Shown here: positions 44,707 through 56,222 of the stretch, in pieces
How the letters are laid out: the number at the start of each line of letters is the position of its first letter
Numbering within the stretch: the stretch's first letter is position 1
Origin: Neobacillus cucumis
Lineage (GTDB): Bacteria; Bacillota; Bacilli; Bacillales_B; DSM-18226
Assembly (NCBI RefSeq): GCF_023715505.1
Contig: NZ_JAMBOH010000004.1
Location: forward strand, 317,377-381,376
DNA: 64,000 bases
Direction of reading: 5' to 3'
Made by a program: the position numbers and the translations under genes
The notes under the pieces: model-generated
Told to the model about the DNA's origin: nothing
Seen by the model: only the letters and a program-made list of their open reading frames with translations
The model's database searches: none

Positions 44707-44873
44707 TAGAAAGGTGTGGTTGAAAGAGAGGCGCTTTTTTTAGGGAAGATCTACTAGATAGAAAGTTTGTTCATAATGATTGCTGACAAAAGATGTGATT
44801 TTTAAAAAGAAATCCCCTAATCAAATTAATAAGGATACTAAAACAAATACCAAGGTTAGGAGGGTGAGAGTGT

Positions 44874-45659
44874 TTGAGCAAGGAAGACTTCTATAGTGTT
44901 AGAATGAGAGCTTCTGAGGATGGAGCCCATGAACAGGGGGGCAAGCATATTTCCGGTGGAGAACTCATTTCTACCTACGACAATTTGAAAAATGCTGTTA
45001 ATGTCCTGCTCGAAAAGGCATTAACGCATTCAAGAGGGACCCCTGATTTTTTGCAGATTCAGTTTGAATTAATAGATAAACCAATATCAAAATTAAGGCC
45101 ATTACCGATTGGTACAAATGAAGTGGAATCTGTAAAAGAAGGACATTCAATCGCACAGAACCTATTAGAGATAGCAGGGGTTCCCCGAAAATGTATTGAA
45201 AAAGCATTTGAGCAAATTACTGAAAATTCCGGGCTTAGAGGGGCCATTTTGTTTGATATTCGATCTAGTGTACGAATAGATAATCGAAACGAAAAAGGAG
45301 TACGGGTTTCGAGAATGGACTGGTTGACCACGAATTTTGACAAATGGTCGGACCACCACAAAATAACTCCAAGTCTAAGGGTGAAAGAGGCACTTGTTCT
45401 CGCAACAAAGGTAAGTCAGCATCCAGCTACAGTCGCAGAATTGTGCTGGTCCGATGATCCTGAATATATTACTGGATATGTTGCAGGTAAAAAAATTGGC
45501 TATCAGCGGATTACGAGATTAAAAGAATATGGTGATGAACGTGGCTGCCGCATCTTCTTTGTGGATGGCTTAAGCGATCTGCATGCATACATAGAATACT
45601 TAGAAAAACAGCCAATATTTGTTGAATGGGAGGAAGATAATGTCACACGAATTAACTGA
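44874..45659 (+). CDS. bioW: 6-carboxyhexanoate-CoA ligase (pimeloyl-CoA synthetase)
   Basis: This 261-residue enzyme activates pimelate to pimeloyl-CoA with ATP, the entry step of biotin synthesis in B. subtilis-type bacteria. The N-terminus [20 protein letters not shown] and the segment [17 protein letters not shown] match BioW closely, and the length is normal. It starts with TTG at 44874 behind an AGGAGGGTGAG site, a common start choice in this operon. bioA begins inside its last 20 bp. It is controlled by BirA. Confidence 0.96.
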   Translation: MSKEDFYSVRMRASEDGAHEQGGKHISGGELISTYDNLKNAVNVLLEKALTHSRGTPDFLQIQFELIDKPISKLRPLPIGTNEVESVKEGHSIAQNLLEIAGVPRKCIEKAFEQITENSGLRGAILFDIRSSVRIDNRNEKGVRVSRMDWLTTNFDKWSDHHKITPSLRVKEALVLATKVSQHPATVAELCWSDDPEYITGYVAGKKIGYQRITRLKEYGDERGCRIFFVDGLSDLHAYIEYLEKQPIFVEWEEDNVTRIN

Positions 45660-46984
45660 AAAAAGTAAAAAGTACCTTTGGTTACCGTTCACGCAAATGA
45701 AAGATTACGATGAAAATCCGATCATCATAGAAAGCGGGCAAGGGATAAAAATGAAAGACACAGATGGCAAAGAATATTACGATGGTTTTTCTGCATTGTG
45801 GTTGAATGTCCATGGTCACCGAAAAAAAGAATTGGACGAAGCGATTAAGAAACAGCTTGATAAAATTGCCCACTCTACTCTTTTAGGAATGACTAATATC
45901 CCGGCAACAGAGCTGGCAGAAAAACTAATCGAAATTAGTCCAGAAAAACTGACTCGTGTTTTTTATTCAGATAGTGGTGCGGAAGCGATGGAAATTGCGC
46001 TCAAGATGGCGTTTCAATATTGGATGAATATTGGAAGACCGGAGAAGCAAAAATTTATTGCAATGCATAATGGCTATCATGGCGATACAATTGGCGCCGT
46101 TAGTGTTGGTTCGATTGATCTTTACCATCAAGTGTACGGACCGCTCATGTTCGAAAGCTATAAAGCTCCCATTCCATTTGTCTATCATTCTAAGAGCGGT
46201 GATCCAACGATATGCCGAGACGAATGTTTACATATACTTGAACAGCTGCTAATCGAAAAACAACAAGAAATCGCTGCGCTTTCAATTGAATCGATGGTCC
46301 AGGGGGCTGGAGGAATGATTGTGATGCCTGATGGATTTTTAGCAGGTGTCCGTGAGCTTTGTACAAAATATGATGTCTTAATGATTGTCGATGAAGTCGC
46401 AACCGGATTTGGCCGAACAGGAAAGATGTTTGCCTGTGAACACGAAGGGGTTCAGCCTGATTTAATGGCAGTCGGGAAAGGAATTACAGGTGGCTACTTA
46501 CCAATTGCGGCAACCTTAACAACTGAGGAAATTTACCAAGCTTTTTATGATGACTACGATAAACTAAAAACCTTATTCCATGGTCATTCCTATACGGGAA
46601 ACCAGCTGGGGTGTGCAGTGGCCCTTGAAAATTTACGTTTATTTGAAAAAGAAAACCTTGTAGAAGAGGTAGCCGAAAAGGCTAAGTATCTCCATAAATT
46701 ACTTGAGGAGCTGAAATCGCTTCCTTACGTTGGTGACATCCGTCAGCTTGGGTTTATGTGTGGTATCGAGCTTGTTTTTTCAAAGGAAACGAAGGAGCCT
46801 TTACCGAAAGAAAAACGGATCGGCTATCAGGCTACACTGAAAATGAGAGAGCTAGGTATGCTAACAAGGCCATTGGGGGATACCATCGTCTTTATGCCGC
46901 CGCATGTGAGCACAAAGGAAGAACTAAAAGAAATGGTTGCGATTATGAAAGAAGCGATCATCGAGGTGACAAATGAGGTGACAA

Positions 46985-46998
<14 letters not shown>
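45640..46998 (+). CDS. bioA: adenosylmethionine/lysine--8-amino-7-oxononanoate aminotransferase
   Basis: This 452-residue PLP-dependent class III aminotransferase converts KAPA to DAPA. The PLP lysine is Lys280 in [12 protein letters not shown], the family stretch [14 protein letters not shown] lies just before it, and [12 protein letters not shown] is the N-terminal signature. In B. subtilis the equivalent enzyme uses lysine instead of S-adenosylmethionine as amino donor (BioK). The very close resemblance suggests the same here, but the donor is inferred. The ATG at 45640 follows GGGAGGAAG; it overlaps bioW by 20 bp. Confidence 0.96.
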
Positions 46999-49862
<2,864 letters not shown>

Positions 49863-49939
49863 AAGAGTTTAAAAGTTTTACAGAGATATGAGTGATGGAT
49901 CTCTGTAAGATGATTGTGATTAAATTAAAGGGGGCTGAC

Positions 49940-51148
49940 ATGAAAACAGATTTAAATCAAACATTACCACTTTCATTTACTACTACTGAGTTTTTTCAAA
50001 ATCCTTATCCATTTTATGAAAAGCTTCGATCCATGCACCCAATCTATTGGGGAAACCTGTTAAAGTATCCGGGATGGTATGTGACAGGATATGAAGAAGC
50101 AATAACCATTCTTAAAGATACTCGATTTAAAAATCGCACCCCGCTGCCCCAGACATCGAAAAAATATGAGCAGCTCAAAAACATCCAAAATAACATGATG
50201 CTTTTTAAAAATCAACCAGACCATAAGCGGTTGCGTTTCCTGGTTAGTAACCTATTTACTCCTAGAATGGTGGAACATCTTCGTCCTTTTATCCAAGAAA
50301 CGGTAAACGATTTACTGCACAAGTTTCAAAATAAGAAAACAATGGATGTGGTTTCCGATTTTGCGTTTCCTTTAGCAAGTCTCGTTATCGCGAAAATATT
50401 AGGAGTACCTCAAGAAGAGCGATATCAATTTAGAGAATGGGCGGCAAGCTTAATTCAAACCATTGATTTTACCCGTTCGAGAAAGGCGTTAGATAATGGA
50501 AATGCAATTACTATAATCTTAAGGGATTATTTTAATGAACTAATTAAAATACGGAGACACAGCCCTGAAGAGGATCTTATCAGTTTGTTAATAAAGGAGG
50601 AACAGCAAGGGGACAGGTTAACAGATGAGGAATTATTGGCAACCTGCATTTTACTTGTTATTGCCGGTCATGAGACAACAGTCAATCTTATTAGCAATTC
50701 GATCCTTACCTTATTGAAACATCCTAATCAACTGATGGAGCTAAAGAAAAAACCATTACTGATTGAAGGAGCGATTGAGGAGTGTTTACGCTATGAGAGC
50801 CCAACACAGATGACCGCTCGGATTGCTACTGAGGATATTGAGATCCACAATACAACTATTAAAAAAGGGGAACAAATATATATATTATTGGGAGCTGCCA
50901 ATCGAGATCAGAATAAATTCCATGATTCTCATTTATTCGACATAACGAGGAATCCGAATCCCCATCTTGCATTTGGATATGGCATGCATTTTTGTTTAGG
51001 TGCCCCGTTGGCACGTTTAGAAACACAAATTGCGATTAAATCATTCCTAGTTTGGAAAGACAACCTTCAATTAGCGGCTTCTGACTTGCAATGGAGAAAA
51101 CTGATTGGATTTAGGTCGCTAAACGAGCTGCAAATTATATTTGACTGA
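49940..51148 (+). CDS. bioI: cytochrome P450 BioI (pimelate-forming)
   Basis: This 402-residue soluble P450 cleaves acyl-ACP chains oxidatively to supply pimeloyl units for BioW/BioF. I-helix AGHETTVN, ECLRYESP (ExxR), and heme loop FGYGMHFCLGAPLAR with ligand Cys352 are all present. The ATG 49940 follows AAAGGGGGCTGAC; earlier in-frame codons lack a ribosome site. The 78-bp gap after bioB has no terminator, so it is the last gene of the bioWAFDBI operon. Confidence 0.94.
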   Translation: MKTDLNQTLPLSFTTTEFFQNPYPFYEKLRSMHPIYWGNLLKYPGWYVTGYEEAITILKDTRFKNRTPLPQTSKKYEQLKNIQNNMMLFKNQPDHKRLRFLVSNLFTPRMVEHLRPFIQETVNDLLHKFQNKKTMDVVSDFAFPLASLVIAKILGVPQEERYQFREWAASLIQTIDFTRSRKALDNGNAITIILRDYFNELIKIRRHSPEEDLISLLIKEEQQGDRLTDEELLATCILLVIAGHETTVNLISNSILTLLKHPNQLMELKKKPLLIEGAIEECLRYESPTQMTARIATEDIEIHNTTIKKGEQIYILLGAANRDQNKFHDSHLFDITRNPNPHLAFGYGMHFCLGAPLARLETQIAIKSFLVWKDNLQLAASDLQWRKLIGFRSLNELQIIFD

Positions 51149-51325
51149 GTTAGGATATAGAGATTGTATATTTGGAATGGTGAATCCAAGCGGTAAAAGA
51201 AAAAGGACACAACTATTCATCCGCTTTTTCATTTGTTCCTACCGCCATAATGTAATGATTATGAAAAATTCATTGATATCCTTAGTAAGACCCTATAAAA
51301 GGCCCTAGCAGCTAAAGGAGGGTAC

Positions 51326-51346
51326 TGAAAAACCTTCGGTTTTTCA
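51326..51346 (+). terminator. hairpin 1 after bioI
   Basis: TGAAAAACC / GGTTTTTCA around TTC. It is the first of three consecutive hairpins in the 358-bp spacer 51149-51506. The first half of that spacer shows nothing recognisable. Confidence 0.6.
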
Positions 51347-51365
51347 AAAATCTTTTTATCACCAC

Positions 51366-51417
51366 AAAAAAAGACGACTCTAAAATTCCAAAATGGGGAT
51401 TTTAAGTCGTCTTTTTT
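51366..51417. terminator. hairpin 2, bidirectional terminator
   Basis: AAAAAAGACGACT / AGTCGTCTTTTTT outer stem with an inner TAAAAT / ATTTTA stem. A-run and T-run flank it, so it can terminate both the biotin operon and, in the other direction, the LacI gene. Confidence 0.8.
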
Positions 51418-51435
51418 AATCTAAGGGGCACAAAA

Positions 51436-51477
51436 AACCCGAATAAGGGACTTTTTTAAGAGTCCCTTATTCGGGTT
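51436..51477. terminator. hairpin 3, perfect 17-bp stem
   Basis: AACCCGAATAAGGGACT / AGTCCCTTATTCGGGTT with an 8-base loop, close to the LacI stop codon at 51507. It probably ends the LacI transcript. Confidence 0.75.
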
Positions 51478-51506
51478 ATAGTTCATGTTACCAAACTAAG
51501 GTTTTT

Positions 51507-52565
51507 TTAGGCTTTTATTTCGCTTTCCGTTAGTGTTGAAACTACACATGATTTCCTTTCAATGATTTCTGTATCCACAAACAATTTAATCTTATCTGTG
51601 TCATTATTTTCAATCTGTTTTATAAGTTTTTCAACAGCAAGTAAAGCAATCCGGTCCTTTTTTACATGGATTGTCGTTAATTCAGGCGTTATCACTTGGG
51701 ACTCAAATATGTTATCAAAACCAATCACAGATACGTCATCCGGAACCCTAACGCCTAATTCATTAAGCGATTTTATAACGCTAATGGCCATATAATCAGC
51801 TTCGCAGAATAAAGCTGAAGGCAATTGGTTTAACCGGTTTTTGATTTTCTCTTTAAACACATCCTGGGATGAAATCACTGTCGGGGATACTGAAAAGTAA
51901 TTGGTTTCGGCAATCATTAACCCATTTTCACTAAGTGCTTGTAAAAAACCCTTTTTCCTCATATCAAAATTATACATTCTCGTATTTGACCCTACATAAC
52001 CAATTTGCTGATGTCCTAACTCCATTAAGTATTGTCCTGCCTGGTATGCACCATATACGTTGTTCATGACGACAAAGCTTACGTCCAACGTTTCAAAACA
52101 AGTATCCAGCACAACAATATTTGGCTGTACACTGGCAACTAAATTAATTTGCTCTGGTGTTAAGTTTGTACCTAACAATAATATACCTGCAGACTTTTGT
52201 TCTTGTTCGAGTCGGGTTATTTCATCTTGGAGGTTCTCTATACTGATTGAGGAAACCATAAGTGAATAACCACTGGTACCGATTTGTCTGTCAAGATTAT
52301 GTATTAAATCCGTGAAAAAAGGGAGTGATTCATATTGCTCTGTTACAATGCCTGCATTTGTGACTGCTACAAATCTCAACAGTTTTGTGTTTAGCTGAAC
52401 AAATTGATCAGCTTTAATAATTGGGCGTGGAATATATCCATGTTCCTGAGCGATTCGCAAGACCTTCTCACGTGTTTTTTGGCTGACACCATTTTTTCCA
52501 TTCAACGCCAGAGAAACAGCGGATTTCGAAACATTAGCTAATTTAGCAATATCATCTATTTTCAT
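51507..52565 (-). CDS. LacI-family transcriptional repressor
   Basis: This 352-residue repressor has an N-terminal HTH with hinge (IDDIAKLANVSKSAVSLALNGKNGVS, 3-28) and a periplasmic-binding-like effector domain (about 65-340). It is divergent from the isomerase-transketolase-kinase operon, with which it shares a 396-bp spacer (52566-52961). A 22-bp palindrome just downstream of that operon's promoter is the probable operator. The effector should be the sugar or a phosphorylated intermediate of that operon, inferred as apiose or apulose-related. The start ATG 52565 has AGGTG upstream. Confidence 0.93.
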   Translation of the reverse strand: MKIDDIAKLANVSKSAVSLALNGKNGVSQKTREKVLRIAQEHGYIPRPIIKADQFVQLNTKLLRFVAVTNAGIVTEQYESLPFFTDLIHNLDRQIGTSGYSLMVSSISIENLQDEITRLEQEQKSAGILLLGTNLTPEQINLVASVQPNIVVLDTCFETLDVSFVVMNNVYGAYQAGQYLMELGHQQIGYVGSNTRMYNFDMRKKGFLQALSENGLMIAETNYFSVSPTVISSQDVFKEKIKNRLNQLPSALFCEADYMAISVIKSLNELGVRVPDDVSVIGFDNIFESQVITPELTTIHVKKDRIALLAVEKLIKQIENNDTDKIKLFVDTEIIERKSCVVSTLTESEIKA

Positions 52566-52816
52566 TAATTTATTAACACCTGCCTAAGAGATAAAAAGAT
52601 CATTAAGTTAGTTAAACTTTTTGTTTATTTTATTATAGCATATAACAAGCTGGTTTAGTTTTAATTTAGTTAATGTTTAGCTGCTGTTTAGATAAAAAAG
52701 TGTTTCTTATAAAGAAAACTTTAGATTAATAGTAGATTTTCATACAATAAACATATAAAAATACTAAAATTTTAATAAATAAACAAATTAAATACTAAAA
52801 TAATTTATAAAAATAA

Positions 52817-52845
52817 TTGACTAGTTATTTAATAGTTGCTATTAT
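52817..52845 (+). promoter_or_regulatory. sigma-A promoter of the isomerase/transketolase/kinase operon
   Basis: TTGACT, 17-bp spacer, TATTAT. It is the best-formed promoter in the divergent spacer. Confidence 0.75.
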
Positions 52846-52864
52846 TTGTTCAAGGGTTTGGATG

Positions 52865-52886
52865 AAAACTAAAATTATTTAGTTTT
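52865..52886 (+). promoter_or_regulatory. probable LacI-family operator
   Basis: Perfect 9-bp arms AAAACTAAA / TTTAGTTTT around ATTA, about 13-34 bp after the predicted transcription start. Related TTTAGTT half-sites occur nearer the lacI-type gene (52655-52690), suggesting looping or autoregulation. Confidence 0.65.
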
Positions 52887-52961
52887 TTAAAAATAACATT
52901 TTTGTATGCGCTTTATTATTTTGGTGTTTATATTTTGAAATTGTTTGGGAGGCACATGAAA

Positions 52962-54398
52962 ATGGAAAAGATTAAACTTGGATTTGCGCCAACAAGAAGA
53001 TTTGTATTTAGTAAAGAAGATGCATTAAAGTATAAACATTTAATTAGAGAAAAAATAGAGAGCTTTGGCTTAGGCCTTGAAATTGTTGATTTGGAAGGGA
53101 TCAATGAAGAAGGGTTGCTGCATGAGCGTTTAGAAGAACCAGCGATAATAAAGCGATTTAGAGATGCTGAAGTGGATGCATTATTTTTTCCACACTGTAA
53201 CTTTGGTACTGAAGATATTGTTGCCCGTGTAGCCAAAGCGATCGGCAAACCTGTTCTGCTTTGGGGTCCAAGAGACGAAGCTCCATTGGAAGATGGGATG
53301 CGTCTTCGTGATACGCAATGTGGAATGTTTGCAACTGGTAAAGTTCTGAGAAGATTTAACGTCAAATTTACATATATTACCAACTGCGCAGTTGACAGCC
53401 CTGTTTTTGAACGTGCCTTTAAAAATTTCATTGCTGCAGCTAATGTTGTCAAGCAATTTAATAATCTACGAATCTTGCAAATTTCCACAAGGCCATCTGA
53501 TTTCTGGTCCGTAATCTGTAATGAAGGTGAATTGTTGGAAATATTTGGCATTCAGATACATCCGATCACACTAGAAGAATTGAAAAAAGTAACCTTAAAA
53601 ATCGAAAAGACAGACAGCCCGGAATTAGATGAAGCAATGAGCTATATCAAGGAAAAGCTCGACTGGAGCGGCGTCACAGAACAGGATGTTCGACGGATCG
53701 CTTCCTTAAAAGTGGCAATGAAACAACTTGCGGATGATACAAGAAGTACAGCTATTGCGATTCAATGCTGGTCAACCTTACAGGATATTATTGGCATCAT
53801 GCCATGTTTGGCCAATGCCATTCTGACTGATGAACAAATCCCGGTAACATGTGAAACCGATATACATGGTGCGATTACATCGATTATGGTTCAAGCCGCT
53901 ACCATGAATACTCAGCCAACCTTTTTCGCTGATATTACGATTCGTCATCCTGAAAATCCAAATGGCGAGCTGTTATTCCACTGCGGAAATTTCCCTGTTT
54001 CGTTAAGTGTAGAAGAAAAGCCAAAGTTAAACAAACACTTCTTATTTGACGATCATTCTCCAGGTACACATGAAGGGGAAATTAAGGGTGGAGAAATGAC
54101 ACTTGCCCGTTTTGACGGAGATCATGGTGAATATTCAATCTTCCTTGGAAAAGCGAAGGGGATTGAAGGGCCGTTCTCGAGAGGATCGTATGTATGGGTA
54201 GAAGTAAATGACTGGCCATTGTGGGAAGAAAAGCTGGTAAAAGGTCCGTATATTCACCATTCAGTAGGTATCCATGCCAACGTGATTCCAGTCCTGTTTG
54301 AGGCATGCGAATATATCCCAGGGTTGAATCCTGATCCAGTAGACCCAACTGTAGATGAAATCAGAGCATGGCTTCGTGGCAGTGACCTTAATAAATAA
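52962..54398 (+). CDS. L-fucose/L-arabinose isomerase-family aldose-ketose isomerase
   Basis: This 478-residue protein has the fucose/arabinose isomerase-family fold: an alpha/beta N-terminal part (1-170) with FFPHCNFGTED, a middle domain with LQISTRPSDFWSVICNEGELLEIFGI, and a C-terminal part with CETDIHGAITSIM, FADITIRHP and HHSVGIHA that supplies metal ligands (Glu/Asp/His). It would isomerise an aldose to a ketose for the kinase downstream. Context points to D-apiose to D-apulose, though arabinose-, fucose- or xylose-type sugars remain possible. ATG 52962 is preferred (GGGAGG 9 bp upstream). It is the first gene of a LacI-controlled operon. Confidence 0.85.
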   Translation: MEKIKLGFAPTRRFVFSKEDALKYKHLIREKIESFGLGLEIVDLEGINEEGLLHERLEEPAIIKRFRDAEVDALFFPHCNFGTEDIVARVAKAIGKPVLLWGPRDEAPLEDGMRLRDTQCGMFATGKVLRRFNVKFTYITNCAVDSPVFERAFKNFIAAANVVKQFNNLRILQISTRPSDFWSVICNEGELLEIFGIQIHPITLEELKKVTLKIEKTDSPELDEAMSYIKEKLDWSGVTEQDVRRIASLKVAMKQLADDTRSTAIAIQCWSTLQDIIGIMPCLANAILTDEQIPVTCETDIHGAITSIMVQAATMNTQPTFFADITIRHPENPNGELLFHCGNFPVSLSVEEKPKLNKHFLFDDHSPGTHEGEIKGGEMTLARFDGDHGEYSIFLGKAKGIEGPFSRGSYVWVEVNDWPLWEEKLVKGPYIHHSVGIHANVIPVLFEACEYIPGLNPDPVDPTVDEIRAWLRGSDLNK

Positions 54399-54416
54399 AG
54401 CGAGGAGGTAAAAAGA

Positions 54417-55247
54417 ATGAACAAAATTGAGTTTCTAAAACGGAAAGCAACAGAAATTCGAATGGAACTGCTAAAAATGATTTATGAAGCGGGTACGGGG
54501 CATACAGGCGGCTCTCTATCCAACACGGATATCTTAACAGTTCTTCACTATCATATTATGAATATTGATCCAAAAAAACCGAAATGGGAGGATCGTGATC
54601 GTTATGTCCAGAGTAAAGGGCATGCGGTTGAGTCGTACTGGGCGATTTTAGCAGACAAAGGATTTTTTCCGAAAGAAGAATTAAAGACATTCTCTCAATT
54701 TAATACTAGATTAATTGGTCACCCAAACAATAAAGTGCCTGGTGTGGAAATGAATACTGGCTCCTTGGGACACGGGCTGCCCATTTCAGTTGGCATGGCC
54801 TTGGCTGCCAAAATGGATGGAAAATCGTATCGTGTCTATACCTTAATGGGAGACGGCGAACAGGCAGAAGGATCAGTTTGGGAAGGGGCTATGGCCGCTT
54901 CACATTACAAGCTGGATAATTTAGTAGCCATCATTGATCGCAATAGATTGCAAATCACTGGAAGTACAGAGGATGTTATGTCCCTTGAACCATTCGGGGA
55001 TAAGTGGAGAGCATTTGGTTGGGAAGTTGTCGAGATAGATGGAAATGACGTTGAGCAATTGGTGAATGTTTTCGAGGAGGCTCCAAGGGTTATTGGAAAA
55101 CCAACTCTCATTGTCGCCAATACAGTCAAGGGTAAGGGGATTTCATTTGCTGAAAATGTAGCGAAATGGCATCATCACGTACCGAGTCAAGAAGAATATC
55201 AATTAGCCATGGAAGAACTTTCTAAGCAATTGGAGGTGTTACAATGA
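54417..55247 (+). CDS. transketolase-like, N-terminal (TPP-binding) subunit
   Basis: This 276-residue split transketolase carries the thiamine-pyrophosphate half: GTGHTGGSLSNTDILTVL, SKGHAV, TGSLGHGLPISVG, and the TPP-metal motif GDGEQAEGSVWEGAM with the distant Asn-Arg (DRNRLQIT). It forms an active enzyme only with the next gene product. Split transketolases next to an isomerase and an FGGY kinase are the layout of the described apulose-4-phosphate transketolase route, where the two-carbon unit is moved to glyceraldehyde 3-phosphate. RBS CGAGGAGG. Confidence 0.92.
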   Translation: MNKIEFLKRKATEIRMELLKMIYEAGTGHTGGSLSNTDILTVLHYHIMNIDPKKPKWEDRDRYVQSKGHAVESYWAILADKGFFPKEELKTFSQFNTRLIGHPNNKVPGVEMNTGSLGHGLPISVGMALAAKMDGKSYRVYTLMGDGEQAEGSVWEGAMAASHYKLDNLVAIIDRNRLQITGSTEDVMSLEPFGDKWRAFGWEVVEIDGNDVEQLVNVFEEAPRVIGKPTLIVANTVKGKGISFAENVAKWHHHVPSQEEYQLAMEELSKQLEVLQ

Positions 55248-56212
55248 GTATTGTTGCTCTAAAAAGTGCTAAAGGAAATAAGATTGCCAATCGTCAAGCC
55301 ATCAGTGAGGTCTTACTAGATTTAGCGAAAGAAAATAAAGATATTTTAGTTTTAACGAGTGATTCTAGAGGTTCGGCCTCTCTTGTGAATTTTGGTAAGG
55401 AATTACCGGAACAAGTCGTCGAGGTAGGGATTGCAGAACAAAATCTCGTTGGGATTGCTTCAGGCTTGGCGGCTTCTGGTAAAAAGCCATTTGTTGCCTC
55501 ACCAGCTTGTTTTTTAAGCATGAGAAGTATTGAACAAATTAAAGTAGATGTGGCGTATTCCAATACAAATGTTAAGCTAATCGGCATAAGCGGAGGCGTT
55601 AGCTATGGGGCGCTTGGGATGTCTCACCATTCTTTGCAAGATCTAGCCGTAACCCGTGCCATTCCTGGTCTGGATGTCATGATGCCAGCAGATCGTCATG
55701 AGGCGAAAAAAATGATTGAGGCATTGGTAAAATATGATCGACCGGTTTATCTTCGAATTGGCCGCAATCCTGTAGAAGATTCATATGTTTCTGAAGACTA
55801 TGATTTTCAAATCGGTAAAGCCGTTACGATGAAAGAAGGTACAGATATTACGATTATTGCAACAGGGGAGACAGTCAGAATTGCATTAGATTCCGCGGTA
55901 GCTCTTCAAATGGATGGCATTGATTGCAGGGTCATAAATATGCATACAATCAAACCGTTAGATAAGGAAGCTATTCTGAATGCTGCTGAGGAAACAGGAA
56001 GAATTATCACCATAGAAGAGCATAGTATTTATGGCGGTTTAGGTTCAGCTGTTTCCGAAGTTGTTTCACAAAGTCACCCGGTTCCTGTTAAGATTCTTGG
56101 TCTTCCAGACGAACCTGCTATTGCCGGAAAAACAGCTGAAGTATTTGAATATTACGGATTAAGTGTTGACAATGTCAAGAAGGTTGCCATTCAGATGGTG
56201 AATAAAGGATGA
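55244..56212 (+). CDS. transketolase-like, C-terminal subunit
   Basis: This 322-residue partner subunit has a pyrimidine-binding domain (about 10-170; VGIAEQNLVGIASGLA carries the catalytic Glu) and a C-terminal transketolase domain (about 190-315). It overlaps the N-terminal subunit gene by 4 bp (ATGA), so equal synthesis is ensured. Together they transfer a ketol unit, in this context probably from apulose 4-phosphate. A general pentose-phosphate transketolase would be a single, longer gene elsewhere. Confidence 0.92.
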   Translation: MSIVALKSAKGNKIANRQAISEVLLDLAKENKDILVLTSDSRGSASLVNFGKELPEQVVEVGIAEQNLVGIASGLAASGKKPFVASPACFLSMRSIEQIKVDVAYSNTNVKLIGISGGVSYGALGMSHHSLQDLAVTRAIPGLDVMMPADRHEAKKMIEALVKYDRPVYLRIGRNPVEDSYVSEDYDFQIGKAVTMKEGTDITIIATGETVRIALDSAVALQMDGIDCRVINMHTIKPLDKEAILNAAEETGRIITIEEHSIYGGLGSAVSEVVSQSHPVPVKILGLPDEPAIAGKTAEVFEYYGLSVDNVKKVAIQMVNKG

Positions 56213-56222
56213 GGTGTTCCTA

